A DNA stretch of 64,000 nt from Oscillospiraceae bacterium (GCA_017461585.1 JAFTYM010000031.1:40601-104600); one strand, 5' to 3'; numbered from the stretch's first letter, positions 33,006-41,182 are shown. Made by a program: numbers and translations. Notes: generated from the sequence alone by a model not told the origin.

Positions 33006-33055
33006 TTGACAAAACAGGAAAGTCATGTTATTTTGTTAGTGTTACCTAACAAAAT
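33006..33055 (+). promoter_or_regulatory. DUF2325 promoter with DtxR-like operator
   Basis: TTGACA (33006-33011), 17 nt, TATTTT (33029-33034). The 10-bp inverted repeat ATTTTGTTAG (33030-33039) / CTAACAAAAT (33046-33055) overlaps the -10 and start site. Its core TTAG-TGTTA-CCTAA resembles boxes bound by DtxR/MntR/IdeR metal regulators, so metal-dependent repression is proposed. Confidence 0.6.
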
Positions 33056-33078
33056 AATTGCAGCAAAGGAGATGACGT

Positions 33079-33360
33079 ATGAGCGTTGTAATCGTGGGCG
33101 GTCATGAGCGCATGACGAGCCAGTATGAAGAGGTATGCAGAAACTTCGGATGTAAGACGAAAGTGTATCCGAAGGAAAACGGTTCAATGAAAAAGAAGAT
33201 GGGAAATGCTGATCTGCTTATCCTGTTTACCTCTACGGTGTCTCATAAAATGGCAATAAGTGCCGTGCAGGAGGCAAAACGCACGGGAACAGCCATTGCA
33301 AGAGTTCACTCTTCCTCCGCTACAGCTTTACAGGCAGTGCTGCAGGAGCACTGCGGATAA
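33079..33360 (+). CDS. DUF2325 protein
   Basis: A 93-residue protein matching the DUF2325 family: VVIVGGHERM at the N terminus, a basic stretch, ADLLILFTSTVSHKM in the middle and RVHSSSATALQ near the end. Function is unknown. ATG 33079 follows AAAGGAGATG. Its strong promoter carries a metalloregulator-like dyad, suggesting a role connected with iron or manganese status. Confidence 0.88.
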   Translation: MSVVIVGGHERMTSQYEEVCRNFGCKTKVYPKENGSMKKKMGNADLLILFTSTVSHKMAISAVQEAKRTGTAIARVHSSSATALQAVLQEHCG

Positions 33361-33369
33361 TATATGCAT

Positions 33370-33403
33370 AAAAAATCCGGTGCCGAGCAGGTACCGGATT
33401 TTT
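33370..33403 (+). terminator. Terminator between DUF2325 and kinase genes
   Basis: AAAAAATCCGGT / ACCGGATTTTT stem between convergent genes; the kinase stop codon touches its right end. Confidence 0.8.
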
Positions 33404-34445
33404 ATATCATTAAAAGAAGAAGTAAGGCTACTGCTATGGAAAGTACAATAATGACAATGATAAATGTGGATAGAATGTATCCTAAAACACGAAGCTTTTT
33501 GCTTTTTGAGCGCATAAAGGGGAAATATCGTCGAATATCCATATAGTTAAAATAGAAAAGGACGGGAAAAATACCCAGCATAAAGAACATAAGCCGTATT
33601 ACGTTCCATTGTGCTGTGCTTTCATTTGGTCCTTTGTCGATACAGGCGGCAACAAGAATCACAAAAATATAGTATGGAACTGCGATAAGAATTTTATAAA
33701 AGCGCATTGTGCGAAAACCGGGAGGCAGCCACTCTGCCTTTACGATTTTTGCTCGCTTAAGAGCGTGATATAGCTCGTGTACATCTGTGTATCTGTCTTT
33801 GGGATTCAGCTTTAGACATCTGTTTATTATGTGTCTCAGCTTTCCGCGGTGAGTATACTCACCCGGAAGCTTGCGACAGAGCATAACATTCATAAGAACG
33901 CCGAGTGCATAGATGTCTGTTTGAGGTGAGGATGATGAGAAGCCGTACTGTTCGGGAGCGGCAAAGCCTGATGTTCCCAACAGCACGGTGTCCTGAGAGG
34001 AGCCTTCTGTATAGATTTTTGATGCATCAAGGTCTATAAGAGTTACTTTACCGCCTGTGTCTATGATAATATTTGACGGTTTTATATCGCGGTGTACAAT
34101 GCCGCGTCTGTGCAGCGCAGAAAGTATGCGGCACAGCTTAAGGGTGATGTCAATTACTTCATGTTCGTAAAAGATACGTGTTGACAAAACCTCGGAAAGG
34201 GCAGCGCCGGATATGTATTCCTCAAATACTGTCAGACAGTTATTGGTGCTGCATATTTCACAAATTTTCGGGATGCCTTCAATTCCCACGTCCATAAGGC
34301 TCTTATATACGGATTCATTTCTGATGCTGACGGTCTTTTTGACAAAAAGCTCACCGCTGTCCTCTTTTTGGACAAGGACGACACACCCCGATTCATCCAG
34401 CGGGGAGACTTCACGGTATGTAGACGGAGAAATGGGAGTGTTCAT
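33402..34445 (-). CDS. Eukaryotic-like Ser/Thr protein kinase, membrane-bound
   Basis: A 347-residue protein: kinase domain about 1-245, then three membrane helices (about 255-345) and no extracellular sensor domain. HRDIKPSN (D120, N125) is intact and GTSGFAAPEQYG is the activation/APE segment. The magnesium motif reads D138-L-D instead of DFG and the glycine-rich loop is poorly conserved, so activity may be altered. ATG 34445 is preferred (AGGAA upstream) over ATG 34511. It is divergent from a helix-turn-helix gene 70 bp away, its likely partner or substrate. Confidence 0.88.
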   Translation of the reverse strand: MNTPISPSTYREVSPLDESGCVVLVQKEDSGELFVKKTVSIRNESVYKSLMDVGIEGIPKICEICSTNNCLTVFEEYISGAALSEVLSTRIFYEHEVIDITLKLCRILSALHRRGIVHRDIKPSNIIIDTGGKVTLIDLDASKIYTEGSSQDTVLLGTSGFAAPEQYGFSSSSPQTDIYALGVLMNVMLCRKLPGEYTHRGKLRHIINRCLKLNPKDRYTDVHELYHALKRAKIVKAEWLPPGFRTMRFYKILIAVPYYIFVILVAACIDKGPNESTAQWNVIRLMFFMLGIFPVLFYFNYMDIRRYFPFMRSKSKKLRVLGYILSTFIIVIIVLSIAVALLLLLMI

Positions 34446-34515
34446 AAGATCAAGTTCCTTTTGGTGATAATATATGATACAATAATGGCAGAAGTTTTTC
34501 AACGGAGGCAAGACT

Positions 34516-34971
34516 ATGGAGCTTATGGAAAGACAAACAGAAGAGCTGATAAATACGCTTAAGAAGATGGATATCTCTGAACTGGGTGGATTTTTTGAGG
34601 AAAACTTTTCAGGCGGTGAGCCTGATTTTTATAAATATATTGACGGAATTTTGAAGGAAAAGGAGCTTAAACGGCAGGACGTTATAATAAGAGCAAACTT
34701 TTCGCAGAAATACGGCTATAAGCTTCTTTCGGGAGAAGCCCATACCACGGACAGGGATAAAATAATTCGCCTTTGCTTTTCCATGGAGCTCACACTGAAA
34801 GAGACGCAGCGGGCGCTGAGGCTGTACGGACTCAGTGAACTGTATCCAAAAGTAAAACGCGACGCCTTACTTATTACGGCGCTGGGACGGAAAATTTTTG
34901 ATATTGACACGGTAAATGAACTTTTGCAAAAGGAAGGATGTCCGTCGCTTTATAATTCAGGCGAAGAATAA
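34516..34971 (+). CDS. Helix-turn-helix protein paired with the kinase
   Basis: A 151-residue protein. Residues about 50-115 (DVIIRANFSQKYGYKLLSGE, then DKIIRLCFSMELTLKETQRALRLYG) look like an XRE-type helix-turn-helix, with helical extensions on both sides. No enzymatic motif. ATG 34516 follows CGGAGG at 7 nt. The divergent kinase gene 70 bp away makes a kinase-regulator pair likely, with phosphorylation of this protein as a plausible output. Confidence 0.65.
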   Translation: MELMERQTEELINTLKKMDISELGGFFEENFSGGEPDFYKYIDGILKEKELKRQDVIIRANFSQKYGYKLLSGEAHTTDRDKIIRLCFSMELTLKETQRALRLYGLSELYPKVKRDALLITALGRKIFDIDTVNELLQKEGCPSLYNSGEE

Positions 34972-34982
34972 TAATAACTTCT

Positions 34983-35034
34983 GCTCCGCAATATTTTTCC
35001 ACCAATTCAGGGGAAAAACGTTGCGGAGCTTTTG
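34983..35034 (+). terminator. Terminator after helix-turn-helix gene
   Basis: GCTCCGCAA / TTGCGGAGC extended inward by ATTTTTCC / GGAAAAAC, then TTTT. Confidence 0.8.
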
Positions 35035-35041
35035 ATATAAT
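35033..35041 (+). promoter_or_regulatory. Extended -10 promoter of lipoprotein gene
   Basis: TG-A-TATAAT immediately after the terminator and about 28 bp before ATG 35070. Confidence 0.5.
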
Positions 35042-35069
35042 ACAGCAAATTCTTCTTGGAGGTTTTGCT

Positions 35070-35582
35070 ATGAAACTGAAAAATATTGCAGTATTTTTGC
35101 TGGTATTAACGATATGCGTAAGTCTTATGACAGGCTGCGGCGGCGAAGACGACCCTTATAAAGGGCTTGTGCTCTACGAGCACCCTGTGGGCATATCGCT
35201 TTACATGGAAAAAGGCTTTTCCGAGACAGAAATAGATGGAGTGCTTGGCTGCTATCAGGGAGAGATTGCAAACGTGCGCTTTGGTAAGGATACCTTTGAG
35301 GCTCTGGCAGAGGTGGGGTATACCGACGATATGACAGAAAGTGAGTACGCAAAGCTGGTTATAGCGGCTTATGGTCTGGACAGTGAGGTAAAAACCGACG
35401 GATACGGAAATGTGTATATCGCTTACGTAGAGAATATCAGCGGAGCGGATGTATCTTATTATGCATTTTTTAACAAGAGCACGGATGCGTTCTGGATGAC
35501 AACTTTTATGTGCATGACAGAATATGCTGAGAAATTAGAGGATGATTTTTGCCTGTGGGCAAGCAGCATATCAGTTAAATGA
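35070..35582 (+). CDS. Small lipoprotein of unknown function
   Basis: A 170-residue lipoprotein with signal peptide and lipobox MTGC (Cys at residue 23). The mature part is soluble and acidic (YEHPVGISLYMEKGFSET..., residues 40-60), resembling small secreted proteins next to signalling genes but not matching a family I can name. ATG 35070 follows GGAGG. It is a single gene closed by a hairpin. Confidence 0.7.
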   Translation: MKLKNIAVFLLVLTICVSLMTGCGGEDDPYKGLVLYEHPVGISLYMEKGFSETEIDGVLGCYQGEIANVRFGKDTFEALAEVGYTDDMTESEYAKLVIAAYGLDSEVKTDGYGNVYIAYVENISGADVSYYAFFNKSTDAFWMTTFMCMTEYAEKLEDDFCLWASSISVK

Positions 35583-35592
35583 TGATTATATT

Positions 35593-35616
35593 AAAGAGCA
35601 GGGCGACCTGCTCTTT
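35593..35616 (+). terminator. Terminator after lipoprotein gene
   Basis: A 10-bp perfect stem AAAGAGCAGG / CCTGCTCTTT with loop GCGA and following T-rich tail. Confidence 0.85.
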
Positions 35617-35766
35617 ATTTTTATTCGGAGTTTATGGACAGGGTTTCTATTGACACTTGAATTTATATATGGTTAAATTATTAAGTATAATAGCGTAATT
35701 GTGTGTGCATTTCTGGCGGGAATGTACAGATAATGCCTATTTTCCTCAACTTTAGACATATATCTG

Positions 35767-35797
35767 TTGACTTTGGAATGGTTCCAAGGTTTACAAT
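35767..35797 (+). promoter_or_regulatory. MerR-type promoter of transhydroxylase operon
   Basis: TTGACT (35767-35772) and TACAAT (35792-35797) are 19 bp apart. The spacer carries a dyad, ACTTTGGAA (35770-35778) and TTCCAAGGT (35782-35790), with one mismatch. A 19-bp spacer with central dyad is the hallmark of MerR-family-activated promoters. A second possible promoter, TTGACA-17-TTAAAT, begins near 35650 further upstream. Confidence 0.6.
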
Positions 35798-35846
35798 GTT
35801 TAAGGTTGAAAAACTATGTATTTGCAAAGCCTTGAGGAGTAAGCTT

Positions 35847-36284
35847 ATGGATGAGAAAAAGATGAGAAAAGAGCGGGAAGAGAAGATAGAGCTCGGTCCC
35901 CTGGGTAAAGACGGAGAAAAGATGATGAAGTCTGTTGAAGCAGGCAACATGATCGCCGTTTTATCGGGAAACGAGATAATGTATACCTTCATCTACCGCA
36001 ATATGTATCAGACCTTTATCCACCCCATAGGCAGTGAAGAAGGCAGACACAAAGCCTGGGAGATAAACGAGCGCAACCGCGCAATGCTCAAGAATCTGGA
36101 CAGCGCAGCTGATCAGCTTTTTGAAATAAAGTTCGGCAAGGAAATGGACTTTATGGGCGTTATGGTGGGTGCGGAGCAGGGAATCGTAAACTTCCTGAAC
36201 ACTCTCGGTCAGCTCCCCGGACAGGATGTCGACTTCATGGAAGCAGCCCAGGACAGTCTTGCAAATCAGAACCCCAAGCAGTAA
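35847..36284 (+). CDS. Unknown protein, first gene of transhydroxylase operon
   Basis: A 145-residue cytoplasmic protein, Met- and charge-rich, with no signal peptide, membrane helix or motif I recognise. ATG 35847 follows GAGGAG at 7 nt; in-frame upstream ATGs overlap the promoter. Being the first gene of an operon with a transhydroxylase-like Mo enzyme, it may be an accessory such as a chaperone or ligand-binding protein, but nothing in the sequence shows this. Confidence 0.7.
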   Translation: MDEKKMRKEREEKIELGPLGKDGEKMMKSVEAGNMIAVLSGNEIMYTFIYRNMYQTFIHPIGSEEGRHKAWEINERNRAMLKNLDSAADQLFEIKFGKEMDFMGVMVGAEQGIVNFLNTLGQLPGQDVDFMEAAQDSLANQNPKQ

Positions 36285-36359
36285 ACCCGTCAGTAATATT
36301 ACGTCTTTCTCAAAAGGGGAGACGAAACTCAAATACATTTTCCTAAAAGGAGGAACAGC

Positions 36360-36854
36360 ATGAAATATCTTGTCCATGTCCCCGAAGGGAACTTGTTTCT
36401 TACCAAAGAGGAGATCTCCGCTAAGGTAGCAGAAGTCCTGAAGACATGTCCCAGCGAGTTCACATGTGTGTACCGCGTATGGTATGAGGGCTTCGAAGGC
36501 TGCGGCAGACCTTCCACAGAGGTAGTAAACATCATGAACGAGGCAATTGCCGCTGCCGGTTGGACCGACGTCGGCGCAATGCGTTGGGAGAAGTTTGGCG
36601 TAATCAAGCCCAGCTTCAAGAACCCCGACTACGCAAACGCTGCCAAGGAAGCAAACGGTGTACCTATGATCCTGCATCGCTTCCACCAGGGTAAGCACTA
36701 TCAGGGTCCTGACGGAAGAATCTTCTGGATTCCCGTTATGGAGATCTTTGATATGCGTGCTTTCGAGTGGAAAGATGGCAAGTACATCGGCACTATGGTA
36801 GAAATCGACCCCATGTCTGAGTATGCTCAGCAGATGGTCGAAGTTCAGGTCTGA
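36360..36854 (+). CDS. Unknown protein between accessory gene and Mo enzyme
   Basis: A 164-residue cytoplasmic protein, aromatic-rich, beginning MKYLVHVPEGNLFLTKEEI. Conserved-looking stretches are VWYEGFEGCGRPSTEVVNIMNE and HRFHQGKHYQGPDG. I do not recognise the family. ATG 36360 follows AAAGGAGG. It ends 12 bp before the large subunit gene, so translation is linked. The codon choice is as strongly biased as in the enzyme genes, suggesting that it is made in comparable amounts; a structural partner or small auxiliary enzyme is possible. Confidence 0.75.
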   Translation: MKYLVHVPEGNLFLTKEEISAKVAEVLKTCPSEFTCVYRVWYEGFEGCGRPSTEVVNIMNEAIAAAGWTDVGAMRWEKFGVIKPSFKNPDYANAAKEANGVPMILHRFHQGKHYQGPDGRIFWIPVMEIFDMRAFEWKDGKYIGTMVEIDPMSEYAQQMVEVQV

Positions 36855-36866
36855 GGAGGTACGGAA

Positions 36867-39557
36867 ATGGCTAAGGAAAAAATCACTCATTCTATATGCG
36901 TTGGCGGTCCTATGACTATCCATGTAAAGGATGGCGTTATCCGTCGTATCCGTCCTATCGTTCTCACAGATGACGATGCTCAGGGCTGGGTAATCAAGGC
37001 TCGCGGCAAGGAGTACACACCCCAGAGAAAGACAACACTTTCTCTCCTCGGTTACTGCGAAAAGGATAAGACTTACGCATACGACCGTATCAAGTATCCC
37101 ATGATCCGTGAGGACTTTATCGAAACTCCCGACGGTCAGAACAGAAACACAGAAAACCGTGGTAAGTCCGGCTACCGCCGTGCTTCCTGGGATGAGGCTC
37201 TCAGCCTTGTTGCCCGTGAGATCAAGCGTCTCCACGCAACATACGGCAAGGAGACTCTTACAGCTATTACATCCTCCCACCACAGCTGGGGTCTTGTAGG
37301 CTACAAAATCTCCCTGTTCAACCGTTTCTTCAACATGATGGGCTACACAAGAGTTATGGATAACCCCGACTCTTGGGAAGGCTTCCACTGGGGCGCACCC
37401 CACACATACGGTTACTACTGGCGTCTTGGCGGTCCCGAACCCTTCGATATGCTCGAGGACGCTATGAAGAACGTAGAGACCATGATCATGTGGTCCCACG
37501 ACCCCGATACAACCCGTGGCGGTTACTCCGCTCAGGAGTCCGCTCTCTGGCGTTGGTGGATGAAGGAGATGGGCATCCAGTTCATCTACGTTGATCCCTT
37601 CAACAACTTCTCCTCTGTTAAGCATGCTGACAAGTGGATCGGTCCCCGTATGGGTACTGACGCTGCTATCCTTGAAGCTATCGCTTATGTATGGATCACA
37701 GAAGGTACATACGACAAGGAATACATTGCAAAGCACGGTCACCGTTTCGATGAGTGGGCACAGCACATTCTCGGTCTCGGTGTAGACGGCACAGCAAAGA
37801 CACCCAAGTGGGCTGAAGAGCTGTCCGGCGTTAAGGCTGCAGACATCAAGGCTATCGCTCGCCGCTGGGCTTCCACTGTTACAACAGGTGGTTCCGGTAT
37901 GCGTGGCGGATTCGGTGGTGCTTGCCGTACAGTCGGCGGTACTGACTACGCTCGTCTTCTTGTTTCCCTCCTTGCTATGCAGGGTATGGGTAAGCCCGGT
38001 CAGAACATGTGGACAGGTACATGCGGCGGTCCTATGAACTACAACTTCTGGTTCGGCGGATACTCCGATCCTCTTGCTTCCATTGCAAAGGCTCCTGTTT
38101 GTGACGTTCCCGCTGCTAACACAGTATCTCAGGTTCTTTACCGTACAAACCTGCCCGATGCAATTCTCGACGGCCACTATGAGTGGTACGGCGAAGGCTT
38201 CTGCGGCGGCGGTCTTGACTTCGAGTTCACACGTCACGTATATCCTGCACCCGGATGCAACAAGGTTCACGCATTCTGGCGTTACGGCGGCTCCTTCTAC
38301 GGTACAATGCTTGACACAAACAAGTGGACAAAGATGTACCAGAGCTCCGAGCTTGAGTTCGTAATCAACCAGGACATCTACTTCACACCTGAAACACGTC
38401 ATGCTGACGTTATCCTGCCCGCATGCTCCAACCTCGAGCGTGTTGACATCGGTGAAGTTGGTAACTCCGGTAACGGCGGTTACTGCTCTCACTCTCAGAC
38501 AGGTAACTCCTGGCAGGTTATCGTATACCAGGATAAGGCTATCGAGCCCCTGTGGGATTCCAGATCTGACTTCTGGATCTTCTCTCAGGTTGCTGCACGC
38601 CTTGGCTGGGGCGAAGCATTTACAGAAGGCCGCTCTGAAGAAGAGTGGGCAAAGAGATTCTGGCAGTTTAGTGATCTGCCCAAGGTTATGTCCTGGGAGC
38701 AGTTCAAGGAGAAGGGCTACTACATCGTTCCCGTATCCTTCAAGGAAGAGAACGTAGACCCCAAGACAGGTCTCATCGAGAACTGGGATCGTTACCCCGG
38801 CTTCCAGTGGTTTGCTGAAGAGAAGCCCTGTAACACACCCAACCATAAGGACTTCCAGGAAGAGGGCCTCCTCGGTACTCTCACAGGTAAGTTCGAGTTC
38901 GTTTCCGAGTCCATGCTTTACTGGGCTCCCGACGACGAGATCCGTACACCTATCGCACGTTACAAGGATAGCTGGGAAGGCCACAAGAGCCTGTCTGCTG
39001 ACAAGTTCCCGTACGGCATGATCTCTCCCCATCCTCGTTTCGACTATCATACTCATTATCAGCAGCACTCCAAGTGGCTGTGGGAGATCCCCGAGAACCG
39101 TAAGGTTATCAACGGTAACCCCTACCTCATCTGCCGCATCAACCCCAAAGTTGCTGAAGAGAAGGGCATTTGTGAAGGCGACGTTGTTAAGCTCTTTAAC
39201 GACCGTGGCCAGGCTCTCTGCGTAGCACACATCACACGCCGAGTAAATCCCGAAACCATCCACGTATACACATCCTCCGGTATCTACAACCCCGTAGAGC
39301 TGGGCAAGGCCGGCGCAGTTGAAAAGGGTGGTTCCATCAACGTTCTTACTCCCGGCCGTCTGATGGGCGACTACATCCCCGCTATGGTTCCCAACTCCTG
39401 CAACATCGACGTTGTTAAGGCTGAAGCAGATCCTAACCCCGGACAGGGCTGGGAGTACATGCTCGAAGCTGTTGACAAGCAGCAGGAAGCTACTCAGCGT
39501 CCTATGAACACCTCTATCGAGGCAGACATCATTTTCGGCGAAAAGGAGGCAAAATAA
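36867..39557 (+). CDS. athL: Pyrogallol hydroxytransferase-like Mo enzyme, large subunit
   Basis: An 896-residue DMSO-reductase-family molybdopterin enzyme. The N terminus lacks the CxxC...C cluster found in most relatives, as in transhydroxylase of Pelobacter acidigallici. H138, D168 and S169 (in PDSWEG) are placed, with a constant offset of six, like His144, Asp174 and Mo-binding Ser175 that I recall for that enzyme. The partner small subunit also matches. Pelobacter's enzyme moves a hydroxyl between pyrogallol and tetrahydroxybenzene to give phloroglucinol. No Tat signal, so cytoplasmic. Codon use is highly biased, suggesting abundant expression. Catechol dehydroxylases are distant relatives, so a different phenol is possible. 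Confidence 0.82.
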   Translation: MAKEKITHSICVGGPMTIHVKDGVIRRIRPIVLTDDDAQGWVIKARGKEYTPQRKTTLSLLGYCEKDKTYAYDRIKYPMIREDFIETPDGQNRNTENRGKSGYRRASWDEALSLVAREIKRLHATYGKETLTAITSSHHSWGLVGYKISLFNRFFNMMGYTRVMDNPDSWEGFHWGAPHTYGYYWRLGGPEPFDMLEDAMKNVETMIMWSHDPDTTRGGYSAQESALWRWWMKEMGIQFIYVDPFNNFSSVKHADKWIGPRMGTDAAILEAIAYVWITEGTYDKEYIAKHGHRFDEWAQHILGLGVDGTAKTPKWAEELSGVKAADIKAIARRWASTVTTGGSGMRGGFGGACRTVGGTDYARLLVSLLAMQGMGKPGQNMWTGTCGGPMNYNFWFGGYSDPLASIAKAPVCDVPAANTVSQVLYRTNLPDAILDGHYEWYGEGFCGGGLDFEFTRHVYPAPGCNKVHAFWRYGGSFYGTMLDTNKWTKMYQSSELEFVINQDIYFTPETRHADVILPACSNLERVDIGEVGNSGNGGYCSHSQTGNSWQVIVYQDKAIEPLWDSRSDFWIFSQVAARLGWGEAFTEGRSEEEWAKRFWQFSDLPKVMSWEQFKEKGYYIVPVSFKEENVDPKTGLIENWDRYPGFQWFAEEKPCNTPNHKDFQEEGLLGTLTGKFEFVSESMLYWAPDDEIRTPIARYKDSWEGHKSLSADKFPYGMISPHPRFDYHTHYQQHSKWLWEIPENRKVINGNPYLICRINPKVAEEKGICEGDVVKLFNDRGQALCVAHITRRVNPETIHVYTSSGIYNPVELGKAGAVEKGGSINVLTPGRLMGDYIPAMVPNSCNIDVVKAEADPNPGQGWEYMLEAVDKQQEATQRPMNTSIEADIIFGEKEAK

Positions 39558-39558
39558 C

Positions 39559-40404
39559 ATGAGATATGGTATTGCTGTAAACTCTGCACGCTGCATGGCT
39601 TGCTACGCATGCTTCATGGCATGTAAGGATGAGCACTGTGGTTGGGGCAGCGCCCTTTCCGCTCCCCAGCCTCACATGGGTCAGTTCTGGATGAACATTG
39701 TTGAGTGGGAACGCGGTGACAACGAGCGTCGTATCAAGACAGCTACAGTCCCCACACCCTGCTCTCACTGTGACGATCCCGCTTGCATGAAGGCAGCTAA
39801 GAACGGTGCAGTTTATAAGAGACCTGACGGTGTCGTTATCATCGACCCCGAGAAGGCTGTCGGTCAGAAGGAAATCGTAGATGCATGCCCCATCCACGCT
39901 GTATACTGGAACGAGGAGCTTCAGCTTCCCCAGAAATGTACAATGTGTGCAGAGCTCTTAGACGATCCCGACTATCCCGGCAAGGAGCCCAGATGTGTTG
40001 AGGCTTGCCCCAACCAGGCTCTCGTATTCGGTGATCTGGACGATCCCAACAGCGAAATCAACAAGGTTATCGCTGCTAATAAGGTTACACAGCTCGAGGC
40101 TCTTGGCAACATGGGCTCCAGCGTTGTTCACCTGAACGTTCCCACAGCATTCCTGGCAGGTACTGTATTCCTTCCCGCAGAGGAAGAGGAAGTATGCATC
40201 GGCGCACACGTAAAGGCAACTTGCGAGTGCGGCACAGTATACGAGATGGATACAAACTGGGCCGGTGACTGGGAGTTCGAGGATCTGCCCAAGAACAAGA
40301 AGTTCACAATCGAGATCACAGCTGACGGCTTCAAGCCCGTAAGCTACGAAGCTTTCACAGACGCTGACCACTATGTCGCTGAGACATACCTGGAAAGAGT
40401 ATAA
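39559..40404 (+). CDS. athS: Pyrogallol hydroxytransferase-like Fe-S subunit
   Basis: A 281-residue electron-transfer subunit. Cysteines C12, C15, C18, C22, then PCSHCDDPAC, DACP, CTMC and RCVEAC, provide ligands for about three 4Fe-4S clusters. Residues about 180-281 form a beta-rich transthyretin/Cna-B-like domain (DGFKPVSYEAF), which is the distinctive C-terminal domain of transhydroxylase small subunit and absent from ordinary DmsB-type proteins. It starts 1 bp after the large-subunit stop, with GGAGG inside the preceding codons, so the two are made together. A hairpin follows. Confidence 0.85.
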   Translation: MRYGIAVNSARCMACYACFMACKDEHCGWGSALSAPQPHMGQFWMNIVEWERGDNERRIKTATVPTPCSHCDDPACMKAAKNGAVYKRPDGVVIIDPEKAVGQKEIVDACPIHAVYWNEELQLPQKCTMCAELLDDPDYPGKEPRCVEACPNQALVFGDLDDPNSEINKVIAANKVTQLEALGNMGSSVVHLNVPTAFLAGTVFLPAEEEEVCIGAHVKATCECGTVYEMDTNWAGDWEFEDLPKNKKFTIEITADGFKPVSYEAFTDADHYVAETYLERV

Positions 40405-40421
40405 GTTAGCTTAATACGATT

Positions 40422-40456
40422 AAAGACCGTGTCACGAAAGTGACACGGTCTTTTTT
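40422..40456 (+). terminator. Terminator of the transhydroxylase operon
   Basis: A 14-bp perfect stem AAAGACCGTGTCAC / GTGACACGGTCTTT with GAAA loop and T-run. Confidence 0.9.
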
Positions 40457-40464
40457 GTTTATAA

Positions 40465-40612
40465 GCCTTCCCCAGATAAGGAAGGGGGACCGCTTTAGCG
40501 GTGGATGAGGTGTTTGTTGAAACTTGATTTAATGGATAAAGCTGCCGTCGGGCAGCTACACCTCATCAGTCAGCCTTCGGCTGACAGCTCCCTCGTCAGA
40601 GGGAGCCTTTTG
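40465..40612. repeat. Mosaic of short intergenic hairpin repeats
   Basis: Several hairpins in a row: CCTTCC...GGAAGG, ACCGCTTTAGCGGT, GCTGCCGTCGGGCAGC, TCAGCCTTCGGCTGA and GCTCCCTCGTCAGAGGGAGC. The ATGAGGTG and CACCTCAT ends pair across the segment. The right part overlaps the end of the acetyltransferase gene and may act as its terminator. Confidence 0.6.
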
Positions 40613-41165
40613 TTATTTTCCACTCACGTCTTAAAATGCTGTACTCATTAATATCCAGAAACTCACCGCTTGCTGCTTTAAAATACTCGCGCTTTGTGCC
40701 CTCGAGTGTCATGCCACATTTTTTGGCAACCTTTCCGCTGCCGGGATTTTTAACTGCGTGCTCTATGGAAATGCGGTTGAAACCAACCTCGCCAAAGAGA
40801 AAATCAATAACAGCTTTTGCTGCTTCCGTCATAATGCCTTTTTCCCAGTAGCCGTGTCCTAAGCAATAGCCGAGTTCTGCAAGCTCATCCCGCTCGCTTT
40901 GTCGAACAACGGTGATTGAGCCGATTATTTTTCCCTCAAATTCAATTACCCAGTTGTAGTTGTTATCTTTTTCATAGTCTGCGCACCAAATTTCAAGAAG
41001 TGCTTTTGTTAAATCCGCAGACGCGTGCGGCTGCCAAGTGAGAAACTTGGTGACGCGTTCATCACGCGCCCATGTTTCGTACATTGTCTTGGCATCTGTG
41101 ACGCGATAACGCCTGAGTGTAAGTCTTTCGGTTTTGATCGTCTGTGTGCCCTTGTGTGTAAGCAT
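40596..41165 (-). CDS. GNAT family N-acetyltransferase (RimJ/RimL type)
   Basis: A 189-residue acetyl-CoA-dependent transferase. TERLTLRRYRVTDA at the N terminus, IGSITVV, ELGYCLGHGYWEKGIMTEA (acetyl-CoA site) and SIEHAVKNPGSGKVAKKCGM are typical of the RimJ/RimL subgroup, which acetylates ribosomal proteins, antibiotics or metabolites. ATG 41165 has GGAGT at 8 nt; an in-frame GTG at 41174 overlaps it. It lies behind a 28-codon leader ORF and an intrinsic terminator, an arrangement known from ribosome-controlled resistance genes, so a resistance function is plausible. Confidence 0.88.
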   Translation of the reverse strand: MLTHKGTQTIKTERLTLRRYRVTDAKTMYETWARDERVTKFLTWQPHASADLTKALLEIWCADYEKDNNYNWVIEFEGKIIGSITVVRQSERDELAELGYCLGHGYWEKGIMTEAAKAVIDFLFGEVGFNRISIEHAVKNPGSGKVAKKCGMTLEGTKREYFKAASGEFLDINEYSILRREWKITKGSL

Positions 41166-41182
41166 TTTTATCACTCCTTAAA

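Noticed and set aside
35961-39596. 1211-codon open frame on the minus strand opposite the transhydroxylase genes
   Set aside because: It sits in codon register with the real gene. Stops there would need sense codons TTA, CTA or TCA, which these biased genes avoid. No ribosome site or family match.
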